A DNA stretch of 64,000 nucleotides. It comes from Gammaproteobacteria bacterium. GTDB taxonomy: Bacteria; Pseudomonadota; Gammaproteobacteria; Enterobacterales; Psychrobiaceae. A program made the translations under genes and the position numbers. Positions 26,180-35,451 of the stretch are shown piece after piece. Location: assembly GCA_013214945.1 (NCBI GenBank), contig JABSRT010000015.1, positions 1 to 64,000 of the forward strand. The letters are read 5' to 3'. The first letter of the stretch is position 1; each line of letters begins with the position of its first letter. A model generated the notes under the pieces. The model searched no databases. It was given only the letters and a program-made list of their open reading frames with translations, and had not been told where the DNA came from.

Positions 26180-27448
26180 ATGGAAATCATTGCAACGTAC
26201 GGCTTTGAGCTGGTTTTACTGGCGGGCGTATTCGGCCTATTTATGGCTTGGGGTATTGGTGCAAACGACGTAGCTAACGCTATGGGCACTTCTGTTGGCT
26301 CTAAAGCGCTGACAATTAAACAAGCAATTATTATCGCGATGGTATTTGAATTTGCTGGCGCATATTTAGCCGGTGGTGAAGTCACATCAACCATCCGTAA
26401 AGGTATTATCGATTCAGCTTATTTCGTCGATAGTCCAGAATTACTGGTATACGGCATGATTGCCTCGCTACTAGCCGCCGGTATTTGGCTGTTATTAGCG
26501 TCATATCTTGGTTGGCCAGTATCTACTACCCACTCAATTGTTGGCGCTATAGTAGGCTTTGCTGCCGTTGGTGTTAGTGCTGACGCAGTGACTTGGTCGA
26601 AAGTTGGTGGCATTGTGGGCAGTTGGCTTATTACCCCATTAATTTCAGGGATCTTCGCTTACCTTATCTTCATGAGCGCGCAAAAGTTAATTTTCAATAC
26701 CAGTGATCCGCTAGCAAACGCACGACGTTATGTCCCATTTTATATGGCGCTGTCTGGCTTTATGCTATCGCTAGTAACGATTAAGAAAGGCCTTAAACAT
26801 ATTGGCATCCATTTCGAAACCAATGAAGCACTGTTAACTGCAGGCGGCATTGGCCTAGTAGTAGGACTCATTGGCGTTGTGTTGATCAAACGATTAAAAG
26901 TTGATCCTAAAGCCGATAAAGAAATGCACTATGCCAGTGTTGAAAAAGTCTTTGCGATCTTAATGATTGTTACCGCATGTTGTATGGCGTTTGCGCACGG
27001 TTCTAACGATGTAGCCAATGCGATTGGCCCATTAGCTGCCGTTGTATCAATTGTTGAGAACGGTGGTGAAATAAACAAGCAAGCAACACTAGTATGGTGG
27101 ATATTACCACTAGGTGGCGTCGGTATCGTATTAGGTCTTGCGATCTTTGGTAGCCGCGTTATGGCGACTATCGGTCAAGGTATCACTCACCTAACGCCAA
27201 GCCGTGGTTTTGCTGCTGAATTAGCTGCTGCAACTACCGTGGTACTTGCTTCGTCTACTGGATTGCCAATATCAACCACTCAAACCTTAGTAGGTGCCGT
27301 GCTGGGTGTAGGTATGGCACGTGGTATTGCCGCATTAAATATGGGTGTTATCCGTAACATTGTTATTTCTTGGGTTGTTACCTTGCCAGCAGGTGCCGTA
27401 TTATCAATTGGCATTTTCTATATGCTAAAAGGCATTTTCTCAAGCTAA
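26180..27448 (+). CDS. pit: Low-affinity inorganic phosphate transporter, Pit family
   Basis: A 422-residue inner-membrane transporter moving phosphate (as metal phosphate) with protons or sodium. The two inverted Pit repeats each carry the signature: GANDVANAMGTSVGS near residue 28 and GSNDVANAIGPLAAV near 273. A second pair, GWPVSTTHSIVGAIVGF and TGLPISTTQTLVGAVLG, completes the family pattern. About ten membrane helices are expected. It is operonic with the PhoU-like gene and followed by a strong terminator. No Pho box was recognised. Confidence 0.93.
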   Translation: MEIIATYGFELVLLAGVFGLFMAWGIGANDVANAMGTSVGSKALTIKQAIIIAMVFEFAGAYLAGGEVTSTIRKGIIDSAYFVDSPELLVYGMIASLLAAGIWLLLASYLGWPVSTTHSIVGAIVGFAAVGVSADAVTWSKVGGIVGSWLITPLISGIFAYLIFMSAQKLIFNTSDPLANARRYVPFYMALSGFMLSLVTIKKGLKHIGIHFETNEALLTAGGIGLVVGLIGVVLIKRLKVDPKADKEMHYASVEKVFAILMIVTACCMAFAHGSNDVANAIGPLAAVVSIVENGGEINKQATLVWWILPLGGVGIVLGLAIFGSRVMATIGQGITHLTPSRGFAAELAAATTVVLASSTGLPISTTQTLVGAVLGVGMARGIAALNMGVIRNIVISWVVTLPAGAVLSIGIFYMLKGIFSS

Positions 27449-27492
27449 CAATATTGGATTGAGAACGACTTGTCGCTTAACTTAAGTGACCC

Positions 27493-27523
27493 AAAAGCCA
27501 CGGTGTAAACCGTGGCTTTTTTA
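27493..27523 (+). terminator. Rho-independent terminator after pit
   Basis: AAAAGCCACGG pairs with CCGTGGCTTTT around a TGTAAA loop, followed by T's. It lies 45 bases after the pit stop and has the shape of a strong intrinsic terminator. Confidence 0.88.
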
Positions 27524-27667
27524 TTGATCACAACAACTCCTCCTAAAATATCCCTTTATTCCTAGTGTTAATACCAGAACAAAAAATATAATATAATTAA
27601 CATTACCAGCAAGTTAAGTTAACCACTTGGCAGCCTCCCATTCACCATTGAAACAACTGCGGATGAT

Positions 27668-27697
27668 AATTGCTCGCCCTGTCGGCGACTGGCAATT
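27668..27697 (+). promoter_or_regulatory. Stem-loop in the leader of the AGCS symporter gene
   Basis: AATTGC-TCGCC pairs with GGCGA and GCAATT around a CTGTC loop, with a three-base bulge CTG. It lies 72 bases before the symporter start. There is no T-tract. Function is unknown; glycine riboswitches often precede AGCS genes but their GGAGAG-type conserved motifs are not visible here. Confidence 0.4.
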
Positions 27698-27769
27698 AGT
27701 CATATTCAACGCTGATTAAACATGCTAAGTTTCGCGAAATTTTCCCCGCGTACAACACAGCAGGTATTT

Positions 27770-29200
27770 ATGTTAGAAACAATTGTTAATTTTATTAATA
27801 GTCTTTTATGGGAAACCGTTTTAATTTACGGTTTGGTCGGAGCTGGGATATTTTTTACCCTGCGCTTAGGTTTTATTCAAATTACCTATTTTGGCCATGC
27901 AACTCACCTCATGAAAATTAGTCGCCAAGGTGGCTCTCGTGATGGCGGTTTATCATCTTTCCAAGTATTTTGTACTAGCATGGCGGCACGTGTCGGTGCT
28001 GGCAATATGGCTGGTGTCGCCGTTGCTATAACAACGGGCGGTCCAGGCGCAATATTTTGGATGTGGCTGATCGCCTTTTTAGGCATGTCGACGTCGATGA
28101 TCGAATCGACACTGGCGCAGATATTTAAAGTACGAGATAAAGAAGGCCAGCTCCGCGGCGGCCCTTCATATTACATGACTCAAGGCCTTGGCCAAAAGTG
28201 GATGGGCGCCCTGTTTGCGGTGTTTTTAATCATTGCCTTTGGTCTGGTCTTTAACGCCGTGCAAGCTAATACGATTTCAGCCGCGCTGGTCACCGTGTTT
28301 GACTTTGATCCAACCAGTGTCGGCATCGTGTTAGCGGTGCTTAGTGGTTTGGTCATTATGGGTGGACTAAAAAAAATCGCACGAGTGTCCGAAATAATCG
28401 TACCAATAATGGCACTCGCCTATCTGGTTGTTGCTATTTATGTGGTCGCGATTAATATTGAAAAAGTACCTGCGGTATTTATGTTGATCATTAACAGTGC
28501 CTTTGGCTGGCAAGAAGCTGCCAGTGGCGGTGTCGCTTATGCGATAGCCCAAGCCATGAAAGCAGGCATCGCTCGCGGTCTATTCTCGAATGAAGCCGGC
28601 ATGGGCAGTGCTGCTAATATCGCAGCGAGTGCCACGCCAAACCCTAACCATCCAGCCTCGCAAGGCTTTATTCAGATGTTTGGGGTTTTTGTTGATACGT
28701 TAGTGATCTGTACCGCCACCGCCGCTATTATCTTACTAGCGGGCGATACCCAGAGCCAGAGTGATGGCATTGGTCTAACGATTGCAGCATTAAACTCACA
28801 TGTTGGTGATTGGGGCGGCGCCTTTATTGCCGGTTCTATAATCTTGTTTTGCTTTACCTCGATCATTGCCAACTATTCGTATGCTGAAACCAATGTGCTG
28901 TTTTTGAGTAAGAACAATCACCGAGTATTACCACTGTTTCGATTAGCCGTAGTCGCAATGGTCATGTTTGGCGCTGTTGCCAAAATAGACATAGTGTGGA
29001 ATCTGGCTGATGCTTCAATGGGCTTAATGGCGCTGGTCAACTTAGTGGCATTGCTGTTACTTTCGAACCTAGCAATTAAGGTGATTAAGGATTATCAGCA
29101 GCAAAGAAAAGCGGGATTAGAGCCGGTATTTGATCCGAAGAAATTCCCAGAGTTGAACGGGAAAATTGCGCCAGGGATCTGGCAGCAAGACAATAAATAA
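27770..29200 (+). CDS. Sodium:alanine/glycine symporter, AGCS family
   Basis: A 476-residue inner-membrane transporter driven by sodium. The chosen ATG begins MLETIVNFINSLLWETVLIY, typical of the family, with CAGG just upstream; an in-frame ATG 48 bases earlier has no ribosome site. Family features include GGPGAIFWMWLIAFLGM in helix 3 and GIARGLFSNEAGMGSAANIAA near residue 270, the AGCS signature. About ten helices are expected. Substrate is most likely alanine, glycine or D-alanine. It is monocistronic and ends at a terminator shared with ilvH. Confidence 0.92.
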   Translation: MLETIVNFINSLLWETVLIYGLVGAGIFFTLRLGFIQITYFGHATHLMKISRQGGSRDGGLSSFQVFCTSMAARVGAGNMAGVAVAITTGGPGAIFWMWLIAFLGMSTSMIESTLAQIFKVRDKEGQLRGGPSYYMTQGLGQKWMGALFAVFLIIAFGLVFNAVQANTISAALVTVFDFDPTSVGIVLAVLSGLVIMGGLKKIARVSEIIVPIMALAYLVVAIYVVAINIEKVPAVFMLIINSAFGWQEAASGGVAYAIAQAMKAGIARGLFSNEAGMGSAANIAASATPNPNHPASQGFIQMFGVFVDTLVICTATAAIILLAGDTQSQSDGIGLTIAALNSHVGDWGGAFIAGSIILFCFTSIIANYSYAETNVLFLSKNNHRVLPLFRLAVVAMVMFGAVAKIDIVWNLADASMGLMALVNLVALLLLSNLAIKVIKDYQQQRKAGLEPVFDPKKFPELNGKIAPGIWQQDNK

Positions 29201-29245
29201 TAATGATTTAAACTAGCGCGACTTTATTGCTTGCGCTTTAGACAT

Positions 29246-29277
29246 AAAAAAGCACTGAATAAATCAGTGCTTTTTTT
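29246..29277. terminator. Bidirectional terminator between symporter gene and ilvH
   Basis: AAAAAAGCACTGA pairs with TCAGTGCTTTTTTT around an ATAAA loop. A's on one side and T's on the other let it serve the convergent symporter gene (plus) and ilvIH (minus). Confidence 0.9.
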
Positions 29278-29334
29278 ATTTAAAGCTAAGACCAAAAACT
29301 AAGGTTTATAGTGTCAGATTTGTAGTATTAAGGC

Positions 29335-29832
29335 TTATAGTCTTAAGGCGCGTTCGCCTCGAGCAATACCTAATACACCTGAGCGAACCACTTCAATGAT
29401 TTCACTGGTTTGAGATATTTGCTTAACAAAAGCGTCAAGCTTAGAGCTTTCACCAATTAATCGTACCGTGTAGATCCGCGGTGTGACATCAATAATTTTG
29501 CCATCAAAAATATCGACCAAACGTAAAACTTCATCACGTTTGGCACCAACAGCCGCCACTTTAACCAGCGACATTTCTTGCTCAATGTGCTCGCCATCGG
29601 TTAGATCTGACACTTTAAGTACATCAATCAGCTTGTTTAATTGCTTCAAGATTTGCTCAATCACCCGAGAATCGCCGCTAGTCACTAGCGTCATCCGCGA
29701 CAATGATGGATCGTGAGTAACCGACACCGTTAAAGACTCGATATTGTAACCACGTTGTGAGAACAGCCCGACAATTCTTGACGTTGCCCCTGCTTCGTTT
29801 TCAACCAGCAGCGATATAACAGTTTTAGACAT
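29335..29832 (-). CDS. ilvH: Acetolactate synthase small (regulatory) subunit
   Basis: A 165-residue regulatory subunit that confers valine feedback inhibition on the branched-chain amino-acid enzyme. The N-terminal ACT domain is clear: ISLLVENEAGATSRIVGLFS then GYNIESLTVSVTHD. The C-terminal half (VKVAAVGAKRDEVLRLVDIF) is the second regulatory domain. Its ATG overlaps the ilvI stop by one base, so the subunits are coupled. Length equals IlvH of enteric bacteria (163). Confidence 0.95.
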   Translation of the reverse strand: MSKTVISLLVENEAGATSRIVGLFSQRGYNIESLTVSVTHDPSLSRMTLVTSGDSRVIEQILKQLNKLIDVLKVSDLTDGEHIEQEMSLVKVAAVGAKRDEVLRLVDIFDGKIIDVTPRIYTVRLIGESSKLDAFVKQISQTSEIIEVVRSGVLGIARGERALRL

Positions 29833-31550
29833 TATGAACGCTCCGTTTTACTAAGGTACATTTCATTCATTGCCCCATACTTTACTAACATTGGGTAAAC
29901 GTGCTCTGCTTCGTCAACTGAAATATCCATCACGACTAAACGATCTTTGAGCGCGAAACAACGTTCAAGTGCCCCTTCCAATTCGTCAGGTTTGTCCACT
30001 TTAATGCCAACGTGGCCATATGCTTCTGCCAATTTAACAAAGTCTGGCACCGAATCCCAATAAGAATGAGAGTGGCGACCTTTATAAACCATGTCTTGCC
30101 ACTGCTTAACCATACCTAACGAGCGGTTATTTAAAATAATAACTTTAATCGGTAAATCGTATTGTAAACAGGTCGACAATTCTTGAATATTCATTTGAAT
30201 ACTGCCATCACCCGTTATACAAATAACCGTGGCATCAGGATGGGCCATTTGCACGCCCATCGCTGCAGGTAAACCAAAGCCCATGGTGCCTAAGCCACCA
30301 GAGTTTATCCAGCGACGTGGCTTGTCAAACGGGTAATACAACGCCGCAAACATCTGGTGCTGACCAACGTCAGAACAAACATAGGCGTCACCAGCCGTCG
30401 CGTGATACATCGCGCGCACCACTTGTTGTGGTTTTAATGACTGGTCATTCGTTTCAAACTCAAGACATTGACGTGAACGCCATTGTTCAATTTGCTGCCA
30501 CCATTGCTCTAATGCTGCTTGGTCTAGCACCAATTCATCGTCATTAATCATCTGCAACATATCGGTAATGACATTTTCAGAGTAACCAACAATTGGAATA
30601 TCGGCATGCACCGTTTTCGAGATTGACGTCGGGTCAATATCAATATGAATGATCAAAGCTTCAGGACAATATTTTTCTAGATTATTGGTCGTACGATCAT
30701 CAAAACGTACGCCTACCGCAAAAATAACATCACTGTGGTGCATCGCATTATTCGCTTCGTACGTACCATGCATGCCAAGCATCCCAACAAACTGCTTATC
30801 AGTGGCCGGATAAACGCCCAGCCCCATTAAGGTATTAGTTACCGGAAGGCCAAGTTGCTGAATTAGCGTTTTTAACAGTTCAGGGGTATTACCCGCTACG
30901 GCCCCGCCACCAGCATAAACAATAGGTCTTTTCGCGCCAAGCAAGGCAGTAACCGCTTTGCGTATTTGACGTTTGTGACCATTCTCAGTCGGATTGTATG
31001 AACGTAAGCTCACCGACTCAGGGTAATGGTAAGGGTACTTTAGCGCTGGATTAATAATATCTTTTGGTAAGTCGACTACCACAGGTCCCGGACGACCAGA
31101 CGCAGCAATGTAGTAAGCTTTTTTGATCGTTAACGCAATATCTTCAGTCTTTTTGACCAAAAAACTGTGTTTCACAATCGGGCGTGATACCCCGACCATA
31201 TCTGTTTCTTGGAACGCATCTTCACCGATATTTTGAGTCGGTACTTGACCCGAAATAATCACCATTGGGATCGAATCCATGTACGCTGTTGCAATACCAG
31301 TAATACAATTGGTTGCGCCGGGCCCAGAAGTTACTAGGACAGTACCGACTTCACCGGTCGCTCGGGCATAGCCGTCAGCCATGTGGACTGCTGCCTGTTC
31401 GTGACGAACCAAAACATGCTCAATTTTCGATTGCTGAAATAATGCATCATACAGGTCTAAAACTGAACCGCCGGGGTAACCGTAAATTCGATCTATTCCC
31501 TGATCTTGTAAGGAGCGGATAACCATTTCCGCACCAGAAATCATTTCCAT
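29832..31550 (-). CDS. ilvI: Acetolactate synthase large (catalytic) subunit
   Basis: A 572-residue thiamine-diphosphate and FAD enzyme for the first common step of valine, leucine and isoleucine synthesis. [16 protein letters not shown] and [17 protein letters not shown] carry the catalytic Glu. [14 protein letters not shown] with the later [13 protein letters not shown] is the thiamine-diphosphate site. I started at ATG 31550, with GGAG six bases before it; earlier in-frame codons would add 23 residues not found in the family. The two-gene order matches E. coli ilvIH. An 8-bp inverted repeat lies 51 bases upstream. Confidence 0.95.
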   Translation of the reverse strand: MEMISGAEMVIRSLQDQGIDRIYGYPGGSVLDLYDALFQQSKIEHVLVRHEQAAVHMADGYARATGEVGTVLVTSGPGATNCITGIATAYMDSIPMVIISGQVPTQNIGEDAFQETDMVGVSRPIVKHSFLVKKTEDIALTIKKAYYIAASGRPGPVVVDLPKDIINPALKYPYHYPESVSLRSYNPTENGHKRQIRKAVTALLGAKRPIVYAGGGAVAGNTPELLKTLIQQLGLPVTNTLMGLGVYPATDKQFVGMLGMHGTYEANNAMHHSDVIFAVGVRFDDRTTNNLEKYCPEALIIHIDIDPTSISKTVHADIPIVGYSENVITDMLQMINDDELVLDQAALEQWWQQIEQWRSRQCLEFETNDQSLKPQQVVRAMYHATAGDAYVCSDVGQHQMFAALYYPFDKPRRWINSGGLGTMGFGLPAAMGVQMAHPDATVICITGDGSIQMNIQELSTCLQYDLPIKVIILNNRSLGMVKQWQDMVYKGRHSHSYWDSVPDFVKLAEAYGHVGIKVDKPDELEGALERCFALKDRLVVMDISVDEAEHVYPMLVKYGAMNEMYLSKTERS

Positions 31551-32058
31551 GGTGAACTCCAAATTAATACTATTGCTATTCAAAAAAAAGTGAGCTGAAA
31601 TTATGATTAACACTGCCAATCATAAATTGTCTAACCAGACCAAAACAGCTGAAACTTGATAGTAACCATTCTAATTAAGTCCTAGCAAGGTTTTTTAGCA
31701 TTAAATGGCTAAATACATAGCATTTCTTAAGTGAATTTGACTTTAGTCTAATAAGAAAAACCCAAATTGAGCATGCATCTAGCACTAAGGCCTTTAACTG
31801 GTTAAAAAACAACAAAATAAAATACGGTAGTTTTAAACGTTTGTTCGGCCAGTACCGCTCAATCGCAACCGATTGAAAAATAACGATTTTAATTATTTGC
31901 ATTTTCTGTGTGCTTTAAAATTATTAAAGGTCAAATAATCAGCGTTTTTGCCATGCTGCGCTAAGGCTAAATCCGTGATCTTTTCGCGCAATTTGTCGCC
32001 ATCTAAACACTAAATAATGTTAAAATGAGCATCTGAGATAAAAAACAGAGCCAACTCA
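31551..32058. other. Divergent intergenic region upstream of ilvI
   Basis: About 500 AT-rich bases between ilvI and the plus-strand coiled-coil gene. A short ORF on the minus strand (31675-31902) has no ribosome site and no recognisable product. TTATGATT at 31601-31608 and AATCATAA at 31618-31625 form an 8-bp inverted repeat in the ilvI leader. I did not find a convincing leader peptide rich in Leu/Val/Ile codons with an attenuator. In E. coli this operon is controlled by Lrp; AT-rich flanks here would suit that but do not prove it. Confidence 0.45.
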
Positions 32059-32382
32059 ATGGAACATCAAATTATAGCGATTGTTAATCAATTGATACAA
32101 AACGGCAAAAAACCAACTGTAGCACTAGTTAGGGCAAAACTAACCAGTCATGTTGCGATGCCGATATTACTTAGAACTTTACACAAAGTTGAATCTTTAA
32201 GCCCGGCTCAAATAGGTGCTTTAGTCGATGATAGCTCGCAATCAACACCTAAAATCAGCCAAGCGACTCCCAATGAAGTCGCGGTATTAAATGCCAAGGT
32301 TGATCAATTACAAGATCAAGTAACGCAGCTAAAGCAACAACTTAACGCCATTACAACCCAGTTAGGATTAAACTCACAGTGA
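32059..32382 (+). CDS. Small KfrA-N-like helical/coiled-coil protein
   Basis: A 107-residue protein. The N-terminal 55 residues (IIAIVNQLIQNGKKPTVALV onward) resemble the helix-turn-helix-like N-terminal domain of KfrA/PlmA plasmid proteins; TLHKVESLSP ends it. A Ser/Thr-rich linker leads to a C-terminal leucine-zipper coiled coil (LNAKVDQLQDQVTQLKQQL). It overlaps the following DUF2310 gene by four bases (GTGA), so they are co-translated. The exact role is unknown; nucleic-acid binding is an inference. Confidence 0.65.
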   Translation: MEHQIIAIVNQLIQNGKKPTVALVRAKLTSHVAMPILLRTLHKVESLSPAQIGALVDDSSQSTPKISQATPNEVAVLNAKVDQLQDQVTQLKQQLNAITTQLGLNSQ

Positions 32383-33152
32383 TAATAGCCAAACTAGAAT
32401 TTGAGTGCTTTGAAGACACCACAATGACCGCCGCCGAACGCGCCATTTCAGGCGTTATCACCGAGCTGAAATACAATGGACAAATCATAGGTCAAGAGTT
32501 TCCAACCTTGCTTAAAGAAGGTGCTTTCGTTACTCAAATTTTATGTCATGAAGAAGACTCCCTCGCCTACAGCAACCACAATCAAGCGGTAAAAAATGCG
32601 ATTTCAGATTTAAACAAAGCCGGAATATTACAACCAAAAATAACTATTTTAGGGCAAGATATTCACTGTGATACCACCGATCCAAAGCACCAACCGCAAT
32701 GGCAAGTTTTGTACACCAGTTATGTGCAAACATGCTCGCCGTTACGATGCGGTGATCATTTTTCGCCGATCCCACTCTATCGCCAACCACCCTTGGCCAA
32801 TGGTTGTTATAAACAGTTGATTAATTGGCAGCAAGACTGGCAAGCGTGCGATCAATTGCAAATGAATGGACGCAGTGCCGAGTTTGCTGCTTTAGCCGAA
32901 ATCAGCGAATTAACCAGCTCTTTGACGCAACGAGGTTTGGCATTACGCGACAAAATTTCACAACTTAGCGGGATCTCGACCTACTATTATTTGTATCGAG
33001 TGGGTGGCAAAGATGAAGCCAGTGAACGCAGTCGCCGATGTCCGGGTTGTGATGGTGATTGGGCTTTGCCAGAGCCACTGCACCAGGTAATAGACTTTAA
33101 GTGTGATAGTTGTAAAATTGTTTCGAATATATCATGGGACTACAATAGTTAG
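32379..33152 (+). CDS. DUF2310 zinc-ribbon protein
   Basis: A 257-residue protein of the DUF2310 family. The C-terminus bears two Cys pairs: RRCPGCDGDW and FKCDSCKI, forming a zinc ribbon. An upstream TCSPLRCGD adds a second possible metal site. The start is a GTG overlapping the preceding stop. The family is described as possibly nucleic-acid binding, but no activity is proven. Coupling to the KfrA-like coiled-coil protein suggests the two form a complex. Confidence 0.82.
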   Translation: MIIAKLEFECFEDTTMTAAERAISGVITELKYNGQIIGQEFPTLLKEGAFVTQILCHEEDSLAYSNHNQAVKNAISDLNKAGILQPKITILGQDIHCDTTDPKHQPQWQVLYTSYVQTCSPLRCGDHFSPIPLYRQPPLANGCYKQLINWQQDWQACDQLQMNGRSAEFAALAEISELTSSLTQRGLALRDKISQLSGISTYYYLYRVGGKDEASERSRRCPGCDGDWALPEPLHQVIDFKCDSCKIVSNISWDYNS

Positions 33153-33391
33153 TTTTGTCCCAGTAACTATTCGCGGTCAAAAGTGTCCAGTTAATTCTAT
33201 TTTCTGGTGGCCGTACTGCTTAAGCCACACGGCGAAAGCGTTTTAAATAAAACGCCGGTATTGATCAATATATCGGTGTATGTGCAGTAAACCGTATTTT
33301 TCATGGACGAGAAATTGAGCGTATACGGACATATTCACCTCGACTTTACGTAAGATGTATCGATATCTAAATGATAATGTCTTACCCTGGT
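33153..33391. other. Non-coding stretch downstream of the DUF2310 and receiver genes
   Basis: About 240 bases between two convergent genes. A minus-strand ORF lies in it but has no ribosome site and no known product. The text near 33178-33250 (with GTGTCCAGTTAATTC) looks like a decayed insertion-sequence end, but no transposase motif supports it. Confidence 0.3.
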
Positions 33392-33820
33392 TTAAGTCAT
33401 TGCCGCACGTAGCCGGTCTTGACGGGCAATTTGTTCTTCTTGCGAGCTGGCGCAATACTTCTCAAACTGGGCTAACGCGTCTTCTATCATGTGTAAATTG
33501 AAAGGTTTAACAATAAAGCCACTCGCACCAAGGGTAAATGCCTGCTTAACATTATCTGCAGTGCTAGCACTGCTAATAATAACAACGTAAGTGGTAGCAC
33601 ACAGTTGCTTTATTTTTTTTAAGGTATCCATGCCACTAAGCCCCGGCATATCGAGTTCAAGAAAAACGAGATCTATTTTTTTCGATTCAAATATTTTAAC
33701 CGCTTTAGCGCCATCACAAAGCGTCATCACATTTTGATAGCCCATTTGGGTGATACTGCTACTTAACAATTGCCGCATCGAAGGTGAGTCATCTACCACT
33801 AATATTTTTATTTCGCCCAT
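33392..33820 (-). CDS. CheY-like receiver protein with Glu at the phosphorylation position
   Basis: A 142-residue stand-alone response-regulator receiver. The acidic pair DD at residues 10-11 and the FIVKPF Lys loop near residue 105 are intact. In the phosphorylation segment DLVFLELDMPGLSG the acceptor Asp is Glu (residue 55), which often mimics the phosphorylated state or removes phospho-control. Ser replaces Thr in the VVIISSAS segment, an accepted variant. No output domain is present, and no histidine kinase is next to it. Downstream of the C-terminus lie 240 bases with no gene. Confidence 0.88.
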   Translation of the reverse strand: MGEIKILVVDDSPSMRQLLSSSITQMGYQNVMTLCDGAKAVKIFESKKIDLVFLELDMPGLSGMDTLKKIKQLCATTYVVIISSASTADNVKQAFTLGASGFIVKPFNLHMIEDALAQFEKYCASSQEEQIARQDRLRAAMT

Positions 33821-34176
33821 AGCATTTCCATATTGTTCGTAAATTGGGACCTAAGCCAACTCGTTCCTTGTTAGCCGCTAATTTTTTAGTTTTGCTCGAG
33901 TGATAAAATATTTATATCATGCTATTTCAACCTGAACTAAAAATACTAGCACGAAAGAACCAAAATACTCACAAATCAAAGTGTTTATTGTGTTTATTAA
34001 CTAACCACTCTAGAATGAATTTGAATTATTTATTATTGATTTAGTCATTTTTACAACCATCGAGTAAGTAAAGTGGCTTATCTGTAGTTCTCATTTCTGA
34101 CTGTAATATTATTGTCACTAATCCATAAGATACTGATCATGGCTTTATGCCATTTAGCTTAATTACGGAGATAACA
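33821..34176. other. Divergent intergenic region between the receiver gene and the pot operon
   Basis: About 355 AT-rich bases that should carry both promoters. Near 33899-33919 TGATA and TATCA ends form an imperfect dyad with an A/T interior. I see no other distinctive motif. ACGGAG before the pot start codon is the ribosome site. Confidence 0.4.
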
Positions 34177-35247
34177 ATGAATATTTTTAAAATTAGCTCA
34201 CTGACGATGGCCGGCATTAGCCTGTGCCTGACACCCCAAGTGGTCAATGCCGAAACCTTACGTTTACTTACTTGGGGTGGATATGCACCTAAAGAAGTGG
34301 TTGATATCTTTAAGGCAGCCACAGGTATTGATGTCGAAGTCACCAAATCAAACAATGAAGACATGATTGCTAAGCTATCTGCTACCCGTGGTGGTGGCTT
34401 TGATCTGGTTCAGCCGAGTCAAGATCGAATAGCAAGCGCCCATGCCGAGTTCAATATTTATAAACCAATTGATTTTTCAAAAATCGACAAAAAATATATT
34501 ATTACCAGCATGTTAGACGCCACTAAAAAGTCTTCGATGTATCAAGGTAAATCCTATGGCGTGCCGCACGTCTGGGGCACATCGGGCTTAATTGTAAATA
34601 GCGATAAAGCCAGCGATGTAACAGATTATACCGATTTATGTAATGACCAGTATAAAGGCAAGGTCACCTATCGCCTCAAGCGCCCTACTTTAATCGGTTT
34701 TGCTTTTGCGATGGGCATGGATCCCTTTGCTGCTTACGATGACTCAGCTAAATATAGTCAAATAATGAATAAAGTTGGTGAGCGCTTAATCAGTTGTAAA
34801 GGTAATGTCAAAGCCTACTGGTCTGGCGGTGACGCAATGAAGAACCTAATGCGCAGTGAAGAAGCAGTCGCGGCCATGGCATGGGACGCAGGCGGCTGGC
34901 AACTCAATAGCGACAATAAAGCGATCAACTTTGTTGCGCCAGCTTCGGGCGCCTTAGGCTGGATCGATGCCTTTGCCATTCCGCGTAAAAGTAAAAATGA
35001 ATCGGCGGCTTACCAGTGGATAAATTTTGTGATGCAACCAAGAATCGCGGCGATGATCACCGATGCTGCGGGTAATTTTACCGCTTCAAAAGGTGCCGAT
35101 AAATTCGTAAACGCAAACTTAAGCGCCAAGTTTAAAGCAAGTTTTGATACCGCTGCAATTGATAACATTAAATGGTATCCACCGGTACCCGCAGGTTTAG
35201 AAGTGATCGAAGGGAAAATTTTAGACCGGGTTAAAGCGGCTAAATAA
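34177..35247 (+). CDS. Polyamine ABC transporter, periplasmic substrate-binding protein (PotD/PotF type)
   Basis: A 356-residue secreted protein with an N-terminal signal peptide (residues 1-22, ending VVNA-E). ETLRLLTWGGYAPKEVVDIF and the DLVQPSQDRI and SYGVPHVWGTSGLIVN segments match the PotD/PotF binding-protein family, and AYWSGGDAMKNLM/AWDAGGW belong to the ligand cleft. The ATG at 34177 has GGAG eight bases upstream; an upstream in-frame ATG at 34147 has no site. It heads a four-gene operon. Substrate (putrescine, spermidine or a relative) cannot be resolved. Confidence 0.88.
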   Translation: MNIFKISSLTMAGISLCLTPQVVNAETLRLLTWGGYAPKEVVDIFKAATGIDVEVTKSNNEDMIAKLSATRGGGFDLVQPSQDRIASAHAEFNIYKPIDFSKIDKKYIITSMLDATKKSSMYQGKSYGVPHVWGTSGLIVNSDKASDVTDYTDLCNDQYKGKVTYRLKRPTLIGFAFAMGMDPFAAYDDSAKYSQIMNKVGERLISCKGNVKAYWSGGDAMKNLMRSEEAVAAMAWDAGGWQLNSDNKAINFVAPASGALGWIDAFAIPRKSKNESAAYQWINFVMQPRIAAMITDAAGNFTASKGADKFVNANLSAKFKASFDTAAIDNIKWYPPVPAGLEVIEGKILDRVKAAK

Positions 35248-35254
35248 ATCACTT

Positions 35255-35414
35255 ATACCAATTACATTAAATGTATGATCTTGCTGTGCGTGGAGAAAAT
35301 TAATTTAGACAAGGCGCTCGATTGAGTAATAGCTAGCTATTAGGAATGAGAGCAACGCAGAATTAATGGATTTTATCAAGCTCAGGTGATCACTTAATTA
35401 ATGGGATTGGTATT
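35255..35414. repeat. MITE-like element with terminal inverted repeats
   Basis: ATACCAATTACATTAA at 35255-35270 is mirrored by the complement of ATACCAATCCCATTAA at 35399-35414 (two differences in 16). The enclosed 160 bases have no gene. The element separates the binding-protein gene from the ATPase gene in the pot operon. Similar ATACCAATT-type ends are dispersed in Alteromonadales genomes as far as I recall. Confidence 0.55.
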
Positions 35415-35451
35415 ATGCTTGGCACAACCGCTGTTGTGCCAAGTCTATTGA

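Noticed and set aside
27449-27769. Glycine riboswitch before the AGCS symporter gene
   Set aside because: The conserved purine-rich motifs of glycine riboswitches are not visible; only an unrelated stem-loop is there.
31675-31902. 75-residue minus-strand ORF upstream of ilvI
   Set aside because: No ribosome site, AT-rich text, and not a leader peptide pattern of Leu/Val/Ile codons.
33153-33391. Insertion-sequence remnant
   Set aside because: A GTGTCCAG end is suggestive, but I find no transposase residues, terminal repeats or target duplication.
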